A DNA stretch of 64,000 nt from Belliella alkalica. GTDB lineage: Bacteria > Bacteroidota > Bacteroidia > Cytophagales > Cyclobacteriaceae. This document shows positions 42,725 through 51,390 of this stretch, in pieces; the first letter of the stretch is position 1, and the number at the start of each line of letters is the position of its first letter. The translations under genes and the position numbers were made by a program. The notes beneath the pieces were generated by a model. It was not told the origin of the DNA. It ran no database searches and saw nothing but the letters and a program-made list of their open reading frames with translations. The stretch spans positions 62,001-126,000 of the forward strand of contig NZ_JAKZGO010000009.1 in the NCBI RefSeq assembly GCF_022549785.1, given 5' to 3'.

Positions 42725-45148
42725 ATGACCTTTTCTACAAATAGCAAAAAACATAATCAAAACCTCCAAGCGGGTAAGGTTGAGAATTGGGATAAAAACG
42801 AACTTGGTGTTACCGGAAAAACAACAAATGCAAATTTTTCAATCGCTGTATATAATCATGACACGATCCGAGTACAGGTAAGCCAAGAGGAAACTTTTGA
42901 TCAAAATCCATATAGTGTTATTAACCAGCCAAAAAAAGTTGATTTTGAGATAACAGATAATGAAAATTCAATCTCAATTTCCACTGACTTGATTGAAGCA
43001 AAAATCAATATCAACCCTTTTCATATAAAATTTTTGGATAAAAAGGGAAATGTGATCAATGAAGATGATGAATCATTTTCTGTTTCATGGCTTGGGACTG
43101 AAATTACCAATTACAAAAAAGTCCAAGCAAACGAGAAGTTTATTGGATTGGGAGAGAAAACTGGGAATCTCAACAGAGCCGGAAGAGCCTACACCAATTG
43201 GAATACAGATTACTTTGCTTATGGAATAGGTGATGATCCCCTGTATCTATCCATTCCTTTTTATATCGGAATCCACCAAGAGTTGGCTTATGGAATCTAT
43301 TTTGACAATACCCACAAGTCAGTATTCAATTTTGGAGCTTCCAATAACCGCTTTATGTACTATGCTGCCGATGGTGGGGATATGGATTATTATTTCATTC
43401 ACAACCAAACTGTCGGGGAAATTATCGGTGCTTATACACATCTGACAGGAAGAATGGAAATGCCTCCAATGTGGGCCTTGGGCTTTCAGCAATGCCGCTA
43501 CTCATACTATCCCGATACAGAAGTGCTGAATTTGGCAAGAACCTTCCGAGAAAAGGACATGCCAGCTGATGTGATATACTTAGATATCCATCATATGGAA
43601 AAATACAAAGTATTCACTTTTGACAATGAAAAATTCAGTGATCCCAAGGCCATGATCAGCAGACTCAAAGAAAAAGGTTTCAAAGTAGTCGTCATCATGG
43701 ATCCAGGGATCAAGACAGACAAAGGCTATTTGCCTTATGATGAAGGTTTGGAAAAGGATCTTTTTGTCAAATATCCAGATGGAGAAATCTATGAAGGGCA
43801 GGTTTGGCCGGGTTGGTGTGCTTTTCCGGATTTCACCAAAGAAGAAACAAGAACATGGTGGGGTGAAAAGATGAAATTCTACAAAGACGCAGGTGTTGAT
43901 GGATATTGGACTGACATGAATGAACCAGCTTCTTGGGGTCAATTTACTCCAAACTTGATCAATTTCCACTATGAAGGTGAAGTCGTAAGCCATCGAAAAG
44001 CAAGGAATATCTATGGACTTCAGATGGCTAAAGCTGCCAAGGAAGGAAGCGAACTTCAATCTCCTGATAGCCGTCCGTTCGTATTGACCAGATCAGGTTT
44101 TGCTGGGGTACAACGCTACGCTGCAGCTTGGACTGGGGATAATGTCAGTAGTGAAGAACACATGCTTGCAGGTATTCGCTTGGTCAATAGCTTGGGGTTG
44201 AGTGGTGTTTCATTTGCCGGCTATGATGTTGGTGGATTTGCTGGAGAAGCTACTAAATCCCTATTTGCAAGATGGATGAGTATTGCCGCCTTTTCACCAT
44301 TTTACAGGGCACATTCCATGATCAACAGCAATGACTCTGAGCCTTGGTCTTTTGGTGAAGAAGTAGAAGAAATTTCCAAAAACTACATGAAGTTGCGTTA
44401 CCAATTGCTCCCAACTTTATACAGCAATTTTTACAAAAGCAGTCAAACAGGACTTCCGATAGCTAAAAGCTTAGCGATAGATTATCCTTTTGATCCATTG
44501 ATATACACAGAATTGTTCCAAAACCAGTATTTGTTTTGCGACTCAATGCTGATTGCCCCAATAGAAAGCACGAGACAGATTGCAAAAGTCTATCTTCCAG
44601 AGGGTGATTGGTACTATTTCTATAATGACCAAAAGTTCTCTGGAAATCAAATCGTGTATGTTGACACACCTTTGAGTTATTTGCCTGTTTTTGCAAAAGC
44701 AGGTTCGATAATGGCCATGCAAAGCACTATTCCACACACCGAAAGTAAAAATGATGGAGTATTGAGACTTCATATCTACAAAGGAGAAGGTAATAATAGC
44801 TATACCCATTACGAAGATGATGGAATTAGCAAAGCATATAAAGGAAATGGTTATTTCAAAAGGGAGGTAAAGTGGGATTCGGAAAATCAGGAAATCCACT
44901 TTGGTGCAGTTGATGGGGAATACAAATCTAAGTTTGAAAAAATCCAATTATTCATCCACGGAATATCCGCTGATAAAATTTCCATCAATGACTTACAAAT
45001 CAACGCTAATACAGAAAACTTGGCTTTCTTGGGAAGGTTGACTGATTTTGACCCATTACCTGATCATTCGCACCCATATTTCGAAATCGAAAACATCAAT
45101 TCATTTATAATTGAACATCAATTTGAAGAATTTACAATCAAAATCTAA
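42725..45148 (+). CDS. GH31 alpha-glucosidase
   Basis: Releases glucose from the non-reducing end of maltose, maltodextrins or related alpha-glucosides. The 807-residue enzyme has an N-terminal beta domain (1-235), the catalytic barrel (about 236-600) with nucleophile D397 in 'GYWTDMNEPASWG' and acid/base D472 in 'WTGDNVSS', plus 'GFQQCRYSYYPDTEVL' and 'FAGYDVGGF', and C-terminal beta domains. There is no signal peptide, so it probably acts on imported sugars in the cytoplasm. It lies after the LacI regulator and before the SLC45-like transporter on the same strand, although a 427-bp repeat-rich gap splits it from the latter. Confidence 0.95.
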   Translation: MTFSTNSKKHNQNLQAGKVENWDKNELGVTGKTTNANFSIAVYNHDTIRVQVSQEETFDQNPYSVINQPKKVDFEITDNENSISISTDLIEAKININPFHIKFLDKKGNVINEDDESFSVSWLGTEITNYKKVQANEKFIGLGEKTGNLNRAGRAYTNWNTDYFAYGIGDDPLYLSIPFYIGIHQELAYGIYFDNTHKSVFNFGASNNRFMYYAADGGDMDYYFIHNQTVGEIIGAYTHLTGRMEMPPMWALGFQQCRYSYYPDTEVLNLARTFREKDMPADVIYLDIHHMEKYKVFTFDNEKFSDPKAMISRLKEKGFKVVVIMDPGIKTDKGYLPYDEGLEKDLFVKYPDGEIYEGQVWPGWCAFPDFTKEETRTWWGEKMKFYKDAGVDGYWTDMNEPASWGQFTPNLINFHYEGEVVSHRKARNIYGLQMAKAAKEGSELQSPDSRPFVLTRSGFAGVQRYAAAWTGDNVSSEEHMLAGIRLVNSLGLSGVSFAGYDVGGFAGEATKSLFARWMSIAAFSPFYRAHSMINSNDSEPWSFGEEVEEISKNYMKLRYQLLPTLYSNFYKSSQTGLPIAKSLAIDYPFDPLIYTELFQNQYLFCDSMLIAPIESTRQIAKVYLPEGDWYYFYNDQKFSGNQIVYVDTPLSYLPVFAKAGSIMAMQSTIPHTESKNDGVLRLHIYKGEGNNSYTHYEDDGISKAYKGNGYFKREVKWDSENQEIHFGAVDGEYKSKFEKIQLFIHGISADKISINDLQINANTENLAFLGRLTDFDPLPDHSHPYFEIENINSFIIEHQFEEFTIKI

Positions 45149-45158
45149 TTAGGTAATA

Positions 45159-45324
45159 GATTAACCGCAATGACGCCAGTAAGTGAATATATCACTTAAA
45201 ATTATGCGAATAATCGCCAACTACGCCACGGTGCACGAGAATCTACAGTCATCCGACAACAGCTGATTAAAATGAACTTCAAACAATATTATAAATGGCT
45301 ACTAGTGTAAAAGCGTATATACAG
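45159..45324 (+). repeat. MITE-like element, copy A
   Basis: Starts 'GATTAACCGCAATGACGCCAG' in degenerate form and ends 'CTAGTGTAAAAGCGTATATAC', which are imperfect terminal inverted repeats matching copy B at 54741-54890; the interior shares 'GACAACAGCTGATT'. No coding frame. Lies between GH31 and the transporter gene. Confidence 0.6.
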
Positions 45325-45334
45325 ATTAGGTAAT

Positions 45335-45360
45335 ATGATTATCCGCAAATACACATCTGA
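45335..45360 (+). repeat. Partial end of a second MITE-like copy
   Basis: 'ATGATTATCCGCAAATACAC' repeats the left end of copy B almost exactly and follows copy A directly; both are preceded by ATTAGGTAATA, so the end plus its flank is duplicated in direct orientation. Confidence 0.55.
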
Positions 45361-45414
45361 AATAACTTCAATTCGGATTTGAGAATAAATACCAATATCA
45401 AATTTTGACATGTG

Positions 45415-45516
45415 TTGGTCTGTAAGGACCAAGGCTAGGATCGAAGCAAATTGAAAACTATTGGTCTGTGGAGACACAAACCAAGATATATTGGTCTGTG
45501 AGGACACAGACCAAGG
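45415..45516. repeat. Three TTGGTCTGT hairpins upstream of the transporter gene
   Basis: TTGGTCTGTAAGGACCAAGG (45415), TTGGTCTGTG..CACAAACCAAG (45461) and TTGGTCTGTG..CACAGACCAAGG (45491) are inverted repeats with arms of up to 11 bp. They end 60 bp ahead of the transporter ATG. They could be dispersed elements, RNA structures, or a cluster of regulator sites. Confidence 0.75.
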
Positions 45517-45575
45517 TAAGAGAAATAAGTATAAAATGATATTCCATAATAGCACATTTCAATAAACCCAAGAAA

Positions 45576-46910
45576 ATGCAAGTAGAAGAAAATAAGCCGA
45601 AACTGAGTTTTTGGCAAATCTGGAATATGAGTTTTGGATTTTTGGGTATCCAATTTGGATTTGCACTCCAAGGGGGATTTATGTCAAGAATCTTCCAAAC
45701 CCTAGGTGCCGAAAAAGACGCTATCCCGATGCTTTGGATCGCAGCACCTTTGACGGGTCTTTTGGTTCAGCCAATTGTAGGTTACCTGAGCGATAGGACT
45801 TGGCATCCCAAATTTGGCAGGAGAAGGCCATTTTTCTTCTTTGGAGCAGTTTTTAGTACCATTGCGTTGTTCTTTGCACCTTATTCCAGTGCGTTGTGGA
45901 TGGCAGCTGGATCACTTTGGATCTTGGACGCATCTATCAATATCAGTATGGAACCGTTCAGGGCGTTGGTGGCAGACAAGTTACCTGATAGCCAAAGATC
46001 ATATGGATTTGTGGTACAAACACTCATCATAGGAATCGGTACTTGGATAGCGAGTAACCTGCCTTGGTTTATGACTCAAATTGGTGTGCCCAATACAGCA
46101 GAACCAGAGGTGATCCCTGACTCTGTGAAATTTGCCTTTGGAATAGGTGCGGTGGTTCTATTTTCCTCAATCCTCTATACCATCCTGACTACCAAAGAAT
46201 ATCCACCTGAAAATCTGGAGGAATTTGAAAAAGAAAATGAAGAGAGCAGTGGTTTTTTGAAAGGTGTAACAGAAATATTCAAAAACATCTTCGGGATGCC
46301 TAATGTAATGCTCAAACTAGGTTTGGTCCAGTTTTTTTCTTGGTTTGCATTTTTCACCATGTGGAGTTTTGCAACTCCTGCGATTACAGAGCATATTTTC
46401 AAAGCGACCGATACTGCTTCCGTAGCCTACAATGATGCAGCAGATAGCGTTGGGAATTATTTGGGGACTTATGGATTAACTTCCATGTTTTTTGCACTGA
46501 TCCTTGCCTTAATCACCAGCAAAGTAAAAATCAACCGAAAACTAGTCCATATGTTCAGCCTGTTTGCGGGTGGAGTGGGATTCATATTGATTTATTTTAT
46601 TTCAGAACCTTGGATGCTTCATATTTGCTTTGCACTTGTGGGAATAGCTTGGGCAAGTATCCTTTCGATGCCTTACGCCATGCTCTCGAGTTCGGTCAAT
46701 CCCAAACAAATGGGTGTTTACATGGGGATCTTCAACATGTTTATCGTAATACCTCAAATCATAGCAGCCATAGGAGGAATCAATTACATGTACAAATTGC
46801 TTTTTGGAGAAGAAGTCGTATTCACCATGGTGCTTGCAGGGACTTCCCTGATTGTGGCAGGGCTTTGTAATTTGTTTATTACAAATAAAAATGTCACACA
46901 TGATGGGTAA
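45576..46910 (+). CDS. SLC45-like MFS transporter (maltose/sucrose-type)
   Basis: A 444-residue inner-membrane carrier with about 12 spans. The N-terminus 'FWQIWNMSFGFLGIQFGFAL' and the loop 'GYLSDRTWHPKFGRRRPFFF' with 'RTW..FGRRRPF' are hallmarks of the GPH/SLC45 group of proton-linked disaccharide carriers, as is 'SMEPFRALVADKLPDSQRS'. Located after GH31 and in the same direction, it most likely imports maltose or maltodextrin for that enzyme. It ends 11 bp from a convergent lipoprotein gene. The hairpin cluster just upstream may affect its expression. Confidence 0.9.
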   Translation: MQVEENKPKLSFWQIWNMSFGFLGIQFGFALQGGFMSRIFQTLGAEKDAIPMLWIAAPLTGLLVQPIVGYLSDRTWHPKFGRRRPFFFFGAVFSTIALFFAPYSSALWMAAGSLWILDASINISMEPFRALVADKLPDSQRSYGFVVQTLIIGIGTWIASNLPWFMTQIGVPNTAEPEVIPDSVKFAFGIGAVVLFSSILYTILTTKEYPPENLEEFEKENEESSGFLKGVTEIFKNIFGMPNVMLKLGLVQFFSWFAFFTMWSFATPAITEHIFKATDTASVAYNDAADSVGNYLGTYGLTSMFFALILALITSKVKINRKLVHMFSLFAGGVGFILIYFISEPWMLHICFALVGIAWASILSMPYAMLSSSVNPKQMGVYMGIFNMFIVIPQIIAAIGGINYMYKLLFGEEVVFTMVLAGTSLIVAGLCNLFITNKNVTHDG

Positions 46911-46921
46911 TCCAAATTAAC

Positions 46922-47881
46922 TTAATCTACTTCTAATTCATCTATTCGATAAAGCCCAGTAGGACTGGTTTCAATCCATTTCCCTACAATCTCATGAATT
47001 TCAGAAGTACTTCTACTTTTGATTGTAAGCTTGTATGATAGTTTTCTTTTTCTCATTTCAATATTATTGGTGAATATAGATTTTCCTGCTGGAGCTTCTA
47101 TAGTAACCATCAGATTAGGTAAATATGGAATAGACGATGGGTTTTTGCTGTATATACTCATCCTATCAGAAAAATAAATACTTCCATCAATGATTTCAGA
47201 AGGTGTCTCAACTTCTACTAAGTCACTCTCAAACCAAATAAAGGCATTCATTTCTTCACTTTTAAAATAGGAGTTAACAATCACATTAGTACCAACAAAT
47301 GGGGAAACTTCCAGCTGCCTTGTTTCTAGAAAATCAAACTCATATCTATGTATGTTGTTTCTCATATAGAGAGAATCCCCATCATCTTCACCTTGATAAA
47401 ACTCAATCCCTTCAAAATCATAACCCGCAGATTCCACTTGATCTACATAAATTCTTTTAGAATTATTATCGTTTTGAAGCATTAGAACTATTCCATATGG
47501 TTTACCAGAAGCATTCTCTTTCAGTTTAATCTCCAAAACACCATTGGTCTGGTGTCTGATTTCAAAGCCAACATAATTAGTCGAAGACACTATAGATCCA
47601 AGGCCGAACAACTCTAATTGACGGTTTTCTGAGACCAACTCTCCATTTAAATCAAATACATCACCAAATATCCTAAGTCTTCCTTCTTTGTTTTCAATAG
47701 TCACCACATCCCATCCATTCGAACCCAACTCAACAGTCTCTAAACCACCCTCACCATCAAAGTCAAGCTGAATGACAGTATATTCATCTTCGGGTTCATT
47801 CTGTGAAATGCATCCTACAACTAAAAATAGTAAGGTAAAAACAATCAACAGGTGGCCGCCCTTAACATCAAAAATTAGCAT
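46922..47881 (-). CDS. Putative lipoprotein of unknown function
   Basis: The 319-residue product has a lipoprotein leader ending LVVGC (C24); a second Met is not available closer in, so the first 8 residues before the hydrophobic core are long but acceptable. The mature part is beta-rich ('LELFGLGSIVSSTNYVGFEI', 'RHEFDFLE'-like patterns), with a possible jelly-roll, and has acidic patches; no catalytic motif was found. It faces the alpha-glucan transporter gene tail to tail. A link to glucan use is possible, as surface glycan-binding proteins often look like this, but nothing proves it. Confidence 0.75.
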   Translation of the reverse strand: MLIFDVKGGHLLIVFTLLFLVVGCISQNEPEDEYTVIQLDFDGEGGLETVELGSNGWDVVTIENKEGRLRIFGDVFDLNGELVSENRQLELFGLGSIVSSTNYVGFEIRHQTNGVLEIKLKENASGKPYGIVLMLQNDNNSKRIYVDQVESAGYDFEGIEFYQGEDDGDSLYMRNNIHRYEFDFLETRQLEVSPFVGTNVIVNSYFKSEEMNAFIWFESDLVEVETPSEIIDGSIYFSDRMSIYSKNPSSIPYLPNLMVTIEAPAGKSIFTNNIEMRKRKLSYKLTIKSRSTSEIHEIVGKWIETSPTGLYRIDELEVD

Positions 47882-48024
47882 AAGATTATAAATTTTGTAA
47901 AACTATTGAAGTTAATTAATAAACAATAATATTTTTTATTATAATTAATATACTAAAAATATGTTTTCGTAATATAAAAAACAAATAAATTTATATTTAG
48001 TGAGTTTCCGCCTTGTTACAAGTT

Positions 48025-48081
48025 AAGCAAGATCAGGCTATCGACATTAGATATTAAACCGTTGACGATTTGATCTTGCTT
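48025..48081. repeat. 11-bp inverted repeat
   Basis: AAGCAAGATCA (48025-48035) and TGATCTTGCTT (48071-48081) are perfect inverted copies with a 35-nt loop. The word GCAAGATCAG occurs again at 54918, close to MITE-like copy B. It lies in a 437-bp gap without genes. Confidence 0.55.
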
Positions 48082-48085
48082 GAAT

Positions 48086-48270
48086 TTGGTTTACACATTA
48101 GTGCCTAGCCTCAGGTTTTGTTCTTTGTTTAATTTTATATCCACTTTCTAACCACTAGCCATTAATAATATAGAATGAAGTTCAATTCAATTGCTGTAGT
48201 CGGTTGACTGTGGACTATTGACAGAATGATTCATGTGAAAATCCACTTTCTGATGTCATTGCAGATAATC
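48086..48270 (-). repeat. MITE-like element, copy C (inverted)
   Basis: Read on the minus strand it starts 'GATTATCTGCAATGACATCAG', close to copy B's left end, has an interior related to copy B ('TTGCTGTAGTCGGTTGACTG' on the plus strand), and ends near 'TTTACACATTAG', the degenerate right end. More diverged than copy B. The gap is otherwise AT-rich and empty. Confidence 0.5.
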
Positions 48271-48307
48271 TTAATGTTTTTATTCTTAAAATAAATCGAA
48301 TAAAACT

Positions 48308-48315
48308 TAGCTTTG
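48308..48315 (+). promoter_or_regulatory. TAGCTTTG directly before a start codon
   Basis: It fits the -7 consensus, but lies 3 nt ahead of the ATG at 48319, so a transcript from it would begin at or just after the start codon. It may be chance or a leaderless start; no -33 TTTG is visible. Confidence 0.25.
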
Positions 48316-48318
48316 TGC

Positions 48319-49188
48319 ATGAAAAAAATCACCATCACTGGAGTACCAGAGCATTTTAATTATCCTTGGTTGAAAATCATAGAACAGCAACCATTTTTAG
48401 ATGAAGGATATGAGCTTATATGGCAGGAAGAAACCAAAGGCTCAGGTGCCATGAACAAAGCCCTGAGAGAAGGCAGTACAGACATTGCATTGGTGCTGAC
48501 AGAGAGCTTTATCAAAGACAGGATTGAAGGAAATCCAAGTAAGATCATTGGACTTCACATCGCTTCGCCCTTGAATTGGGGAATCCACCTTTCTGCAAAG
48601 TCCAAAGAAGAATCGCTAAATGAATTGAGTGAAGTACCTTTTTTGATCAGCCGATTTGGTTCTGGATCACATTTGATGGCTTTTTTGCTAGCCAAGCAGC
48701 AAGGATGGGATACCAGTAAATTGAATTTTGAAGTGATAGACAACCTGGAAGGGGCAAAAAAAGCTTTTGAAAACGAGGAAGCTAAAATGTTCCTTTGGGA
48801 AAAATACACCACCAAACCACTTGTGGATGCAGGTCAGTTTAAGCGTGTAGGTAAAATCCCTACTCCTTGGCCATGTTTTGTGATAGTGGCTACTGAAAAT
48901 TCACTAAGTGAAAATGGCTTGATTATAGAAAAAATCAGGGACAAGGTTTATGAATTTGCTTCTCAAATGGTCAAAAATGATGGTTTTTCTGAAACTCTCA
49001 GCCTCCGTTACGGAATTTCCCATAAAGATATACAACAATGGCTAACCCAGACAAAATGGGCTACAGATAACGGTATTGCAAAAAAGGATCTTGAAGAAAC
49101 GATGGATATTTTGCTTGGTTTGGGGTTGGTTAATGAAAAGGTTTTGGTAGAAGGTTTAATTGATCCGAATTTAGTTGAGCTTGTTTGA
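48319..49188 (+). CDS. Substrate-binding-like protein without signal peptide
   Basis: The 289-residue product resembles type 2 periplasmic binding proteins of the NMT1/THI5/SsuA-like kind ('ITITGVPEHFNYPWLKIIE', 'DIALVLTESFIKDRI', 'FLISRFGSGSHLMAFLLAKQ') but has no export signal and no ABC permease or ATPase gene nearby. It may therefore bind a small molecule in the cytoplasm, as stand-alone PBP2-fold proteins do. The gene is followed by a 72-residue frame that overlaps its end by 14 bp. No enzyme motif was seen. Confidence 0.82.
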   Translation: MKKITITGVPEHFNYPWLKIIEQQPFLDEGYELIWQEETKGSGAMNKALREGSTDIALVLTESFIKDRIEGNPSKIIGLHIASPLNWGIHLSAKSKEESLNELSEVPFLISRFGSGSHLMAFLLAKQQGWDTSKLNFEVIDNLEGAKKAFENEEAKMFLWEKYTTKPLVDAGQFKRVGKIPTPWPCFVIVATENSLSENGLIIEKIRDKVYEFASQMVKNDGFSETLSLRYGISHKDIQQWLTQTKWATDNGIAKKDLEETMDILLGLGLVNEKVLVEGLIDPNLVELV

Positions 49189-49393
49189 AATCAATCAGTT
49201 TAGTAATTCTAAAGAAAAACTGCACACTTATTCGAAAGAAGAAATTCATCAAAGAGGTATTGACTTCTGTGTTATAACAAATCAAGTAACCATCGATCTC
49301 AATTACAATGATGAAAACAATCAAATTTTGGTAGAATCTTGCATAGCAACCAAAGAAAGTAAAGTCAAGGTAGTATTTGAAATTAAACTTTAA
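49175..49393 (+). CDS. Small hypothetical protein (72 residues)
   Basis: The frame opens with TTG inside the end of the preceding gene (14-bp overlap) and closes 28 bp before a hairpin terminator. Composition is protein-like: 'LHTYSKEEIHQRGIDFCVIT' followed by beta strands 'TIDLNYNDENNQILVE' and 'KVKVVFEIKL'. There is no ATG near the start, so translation would depend on the TTG or on coupling to the upstream gene. No family was recognised. The position between a real gene and its terminator makes it more likely than chance to be expressed. Confidence 0.5.
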   Translation: MSLFEINQFSNSKEKLHTYSKEEIHQRGIDFCVITNQVTIDLNYNDENNQILVESCIATKESKVKVVFEIKL

Positions 49394-49420
49394 TATAGTT
49401 TCTTTATTTGGGTAAAAGCA

Positions 49421-49447
49421 AAAACGGGTCTCTCGACCCGTTTTTTT
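49421..49447. terminator. Bidirectional terminator
   Basis: AAAACGGGTC / GACCCGTTTT with a 4-nt loop and a T7 tail, between the plus-strand pair and the convergent surE. Confidence 0.85.
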
Positions 49448-49450
49448 GCT

Positions 49451-50236
49451 TTAGGAAAGTTCTTCCCAATTCCAATCTTCATTCAATTGATTGATTGCGT
49501 GATGTGCAGTCAGGTCATACTGACAAGGGACTATGGATACATAATTGTTGGCGATTGCCCACTCGTCATTGTCTTCTCCTTTGTCAAAATTGACGAAATT
49601 ACCAGCCATCCAAAAATATTTTCTGCCATTTGGATCAAACCTCTCAGAAAACTCTTCCTGCCATTTGGCATGTGCCTGACGGCAGATTTTGACGCCTTTG
49701 ATGTCTTCGTTTCTTTTAGGGGGAAAATTGACATTCAATGCTACACCTTTCGGTATCCCATGATCCAAAACTTGCTTGGCAATTTTGTAAACATATTCTT
49801 CCACATGGCTAAAATCAGCTTTGGAAGAGTAATCACACAAACTAAAGCCAATCGATGGATAGCCTTCCAATGCACCTTCTATCGCTGCCGACATTGTTCC
49901 TGAATACAATACGGAAATGGAAGTATTGCTTCCATGATTGATCCCACTGACTATCAAATCCACTTTTCTGTCTTTGAGGACATAATGCTTAGCAAGCTTT
50001 ACACAATCTGCTGGAGTCCCACTTGATTTGTAAGCTTGTACATCATCAAAAATATCTTCTTCATACAATCTCAATGTCTCACCGATCGTAATTGCATGCC
50101 CCATGCCCGATTGGGGACTATCAGGAGCTACCACGATTACCTCTCCCAACTTCTTCATTACATTTACTAATACTCTAATTCCCTTGGATGTGATTCCATC
50201 ATCATTTGATACTAGGATCAAAGGTCTTTCTGACAT
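49451..50236 (-). CDS. surE: 5'/3'-nucleotidase SurE
   Basis: Removes phosphate from nucleoside monophosphates in the cytoplasm and is linked to stationary-phase survival. The 261-residue protein has the metal-binding NDD at 11-13 in 'LVSNDDGITSKGI', 'VVAPDSPQSGMGHAIT' with the ligand serine, 'SSGTPADCVKLA', and 'LIVSGINHGSNTSISVLYSG' with the ligand asparagine. Length is the family norm. It starts 5 bp after the stop of the upstream secreted-protein gene, so both are co-transcribed. A shared terminator faces the opposite gene pair. Confidence 0.96.
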   Translation of the reverse strand: MSERPLILVSNDDGITSKGIRVLVNVMKKLGEVIVVAPDSPQSGMGHAITIGETLRLYEEDIFDDVQAYKSSGTPADCVKLAKHYVLKDRKVDLIVSGINHGSNTSISVLYSGTMSAAIEGALEGYPSIGFSLCDYSSKADFSHVEEYVYKIAKQVLDHGIPKGVALNVNFPPKRNEDIKGVKICRQAHAKWQEEFSERFDPNGRKYFWMAGNFVNFDKGEDNDEWAIANNYVSIVPCQYDLTAHHAINQLNEDWNWEELS

Positions 50237-50241
50237 AAAAT

Positions 50242-50877
50242 TTATTTTATTTGATTATAATAGGCAGTAATTCTAAGGAGATCTCCCCTCTTGTCATGCG
50301 CCAATCTATTTTTTCTCATGTAAAGCTTCACTTCATCTTCCCTATCATCAAAGAAATCCATCAAGTCTTTTTTCTTTTGGGAGTATTTCTGGATTGCACC
50401 GTCCTTAAAAAAGTAAAAATTGAATGCCAATCTGTGCCCTGCTCCCATCATAGGCCCTCCCCACATAGGATTCATCATCATTGGGCCATACATCCCCATT
50501 GATCTATTGTCTGTGGTCACATATTCCCTGCATAATAATGCTACATCATCTCCTTGGGTTAATACTTCAAATAATACAGGAGTTTGGTAATCTGTAGCCA
50601 AGGCATATGGCAAAGAGTAAAATGTTCTGATTCCACCATACACTTCATCATAGATTTCAAATTGTAGCACGTTTGATGCGCCAAATGTTTCGATGCTTTC
50701 TCTTTGCAATTGAACAATATTGTTTTCTAAGTCATACTGAACAAATCCTGTATATTCTCTACCATCGGTTGCGACGATTTTCCCCTTATGCCAAATCTGG
50801 GAGGGGAATTTATTTTGTGCCCAAGTATTGATACTTATGAAAGTGATGAAAAAAAGAAATATTGGAATCCTTTTCAT
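50242..50877 (-). CDS. Secreted hypothetical protein with Met/Gly-rich patch
   Basis: The 211-residue product has a signal peptide (ends 'INTWAQ', about residue 21) and then a beta-rich domain ('QIWHKGKIVATDGREYTGFV', 'YDLENNIVQLQRES') like small periplasmic proteins of Bacteroidota. Residues about 126-147 are unusual: nine methionines, with glycine, proline and a histidine ('SMGMYGPMMMNPMWGGPMMG'), a composition seen in some copper-handling proteins. No cysteine motif accompanies it. It is the first gene of a two-gene unit with surE; no functional link is evident. Upstream lies the long degenerate inverted repeat. Confidence 0.78.
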   Translation of the reverse strand: MKRIPIFLFFITFISINTWAQNKFPSQIWHKGKIVATDGREYTGFVQYDLENNIVQLQRESIETFGASNVLQFEIYDEVYGGIRTFYSLPYALATDYQTPVLFEVLTQGDDVALLCREYVTTDNRSMGMYGPMMMNPMWGGPMMGAGHRLAFNFYFFKDGAIQKYSQKKKDLMDFFDDREDEVKLYMRKNRLAHDKRGDLLRITAYYNQIK

Positions 50878-50924
50878 ATTTTAGGTCATTTTGATGTTAA
50901 CTTTATTATTAACGACAAAAAACG

Positions 50925-51385
50925 CAAATTGGTTGAATCAATGTGGTTAATTAAGGGAATAGGGAATAGAGGAATAGTTGATTTGGGATTAGTGTAATAG
51001 TTGTTTAGGGAATGGTTAAATAGTGGATTAGTTTATTAATTGATTTGAAATAGGTTGAGTAGTTGATTCGTGGAATAGTCGACTGGTTAATTTGTGGATT
51101 AGTTGATATGGGACTGGTTTAGAAGTTGAATAGAGGATTCATTTAGGAGAAACCTCAAAAAAACAACTATTTACTAAACCCCCTATTCAACCAATTAACT
51201 TAATAACTAATTAACCTATCAATCAGTCAACTCAATAACTAAATTCACTATTCCCTCTATCAACTTTTTCACTCAATTAACTAATAACTAAATTGACTAT
51301 TCACTGAATTAACTAAATCACCTATTAACCATTTCACTCAATTAACTGATAACCTAATTAACTATTACCCCAATTGACTACATCA
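50925..51385. repeat. Long degenerate inverted repeat made of TTGATTAG-like words
   Basis: The left half (about 50925-51150) is a run of short G/T/A-rich words such as GGAATAGTTGATT, GTGGATTAGTTTATTAATTG and GGAATAGTCGACTGGTTAAT. The right half (about 51165-51385) is the complementary C/A/T-rich run (AACTAATTAACCTATCAATC, CTCAATTAACTAATAACTAA). The halves can pair imperfectly over some 200 bp around a short centre (near 51150-51165). No coding frame of interest and no tRNA or terminator was found in this 513-bp gap. Confidence 0.85.
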
Positions 51386-51390
51386 TCCAT

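Noticed and set aside
43580-44059. 159-residue frame opposite GH31
   Set aside because: Antisense to the catalytic domain of the GH31 gene; no motif and no start signals.
45289-45671. Minus-strand frames upstream of the SLC45-like transporter
   Set aside because: They are produced by the TTGGTCTGT hairpins and overlap the real gene start.
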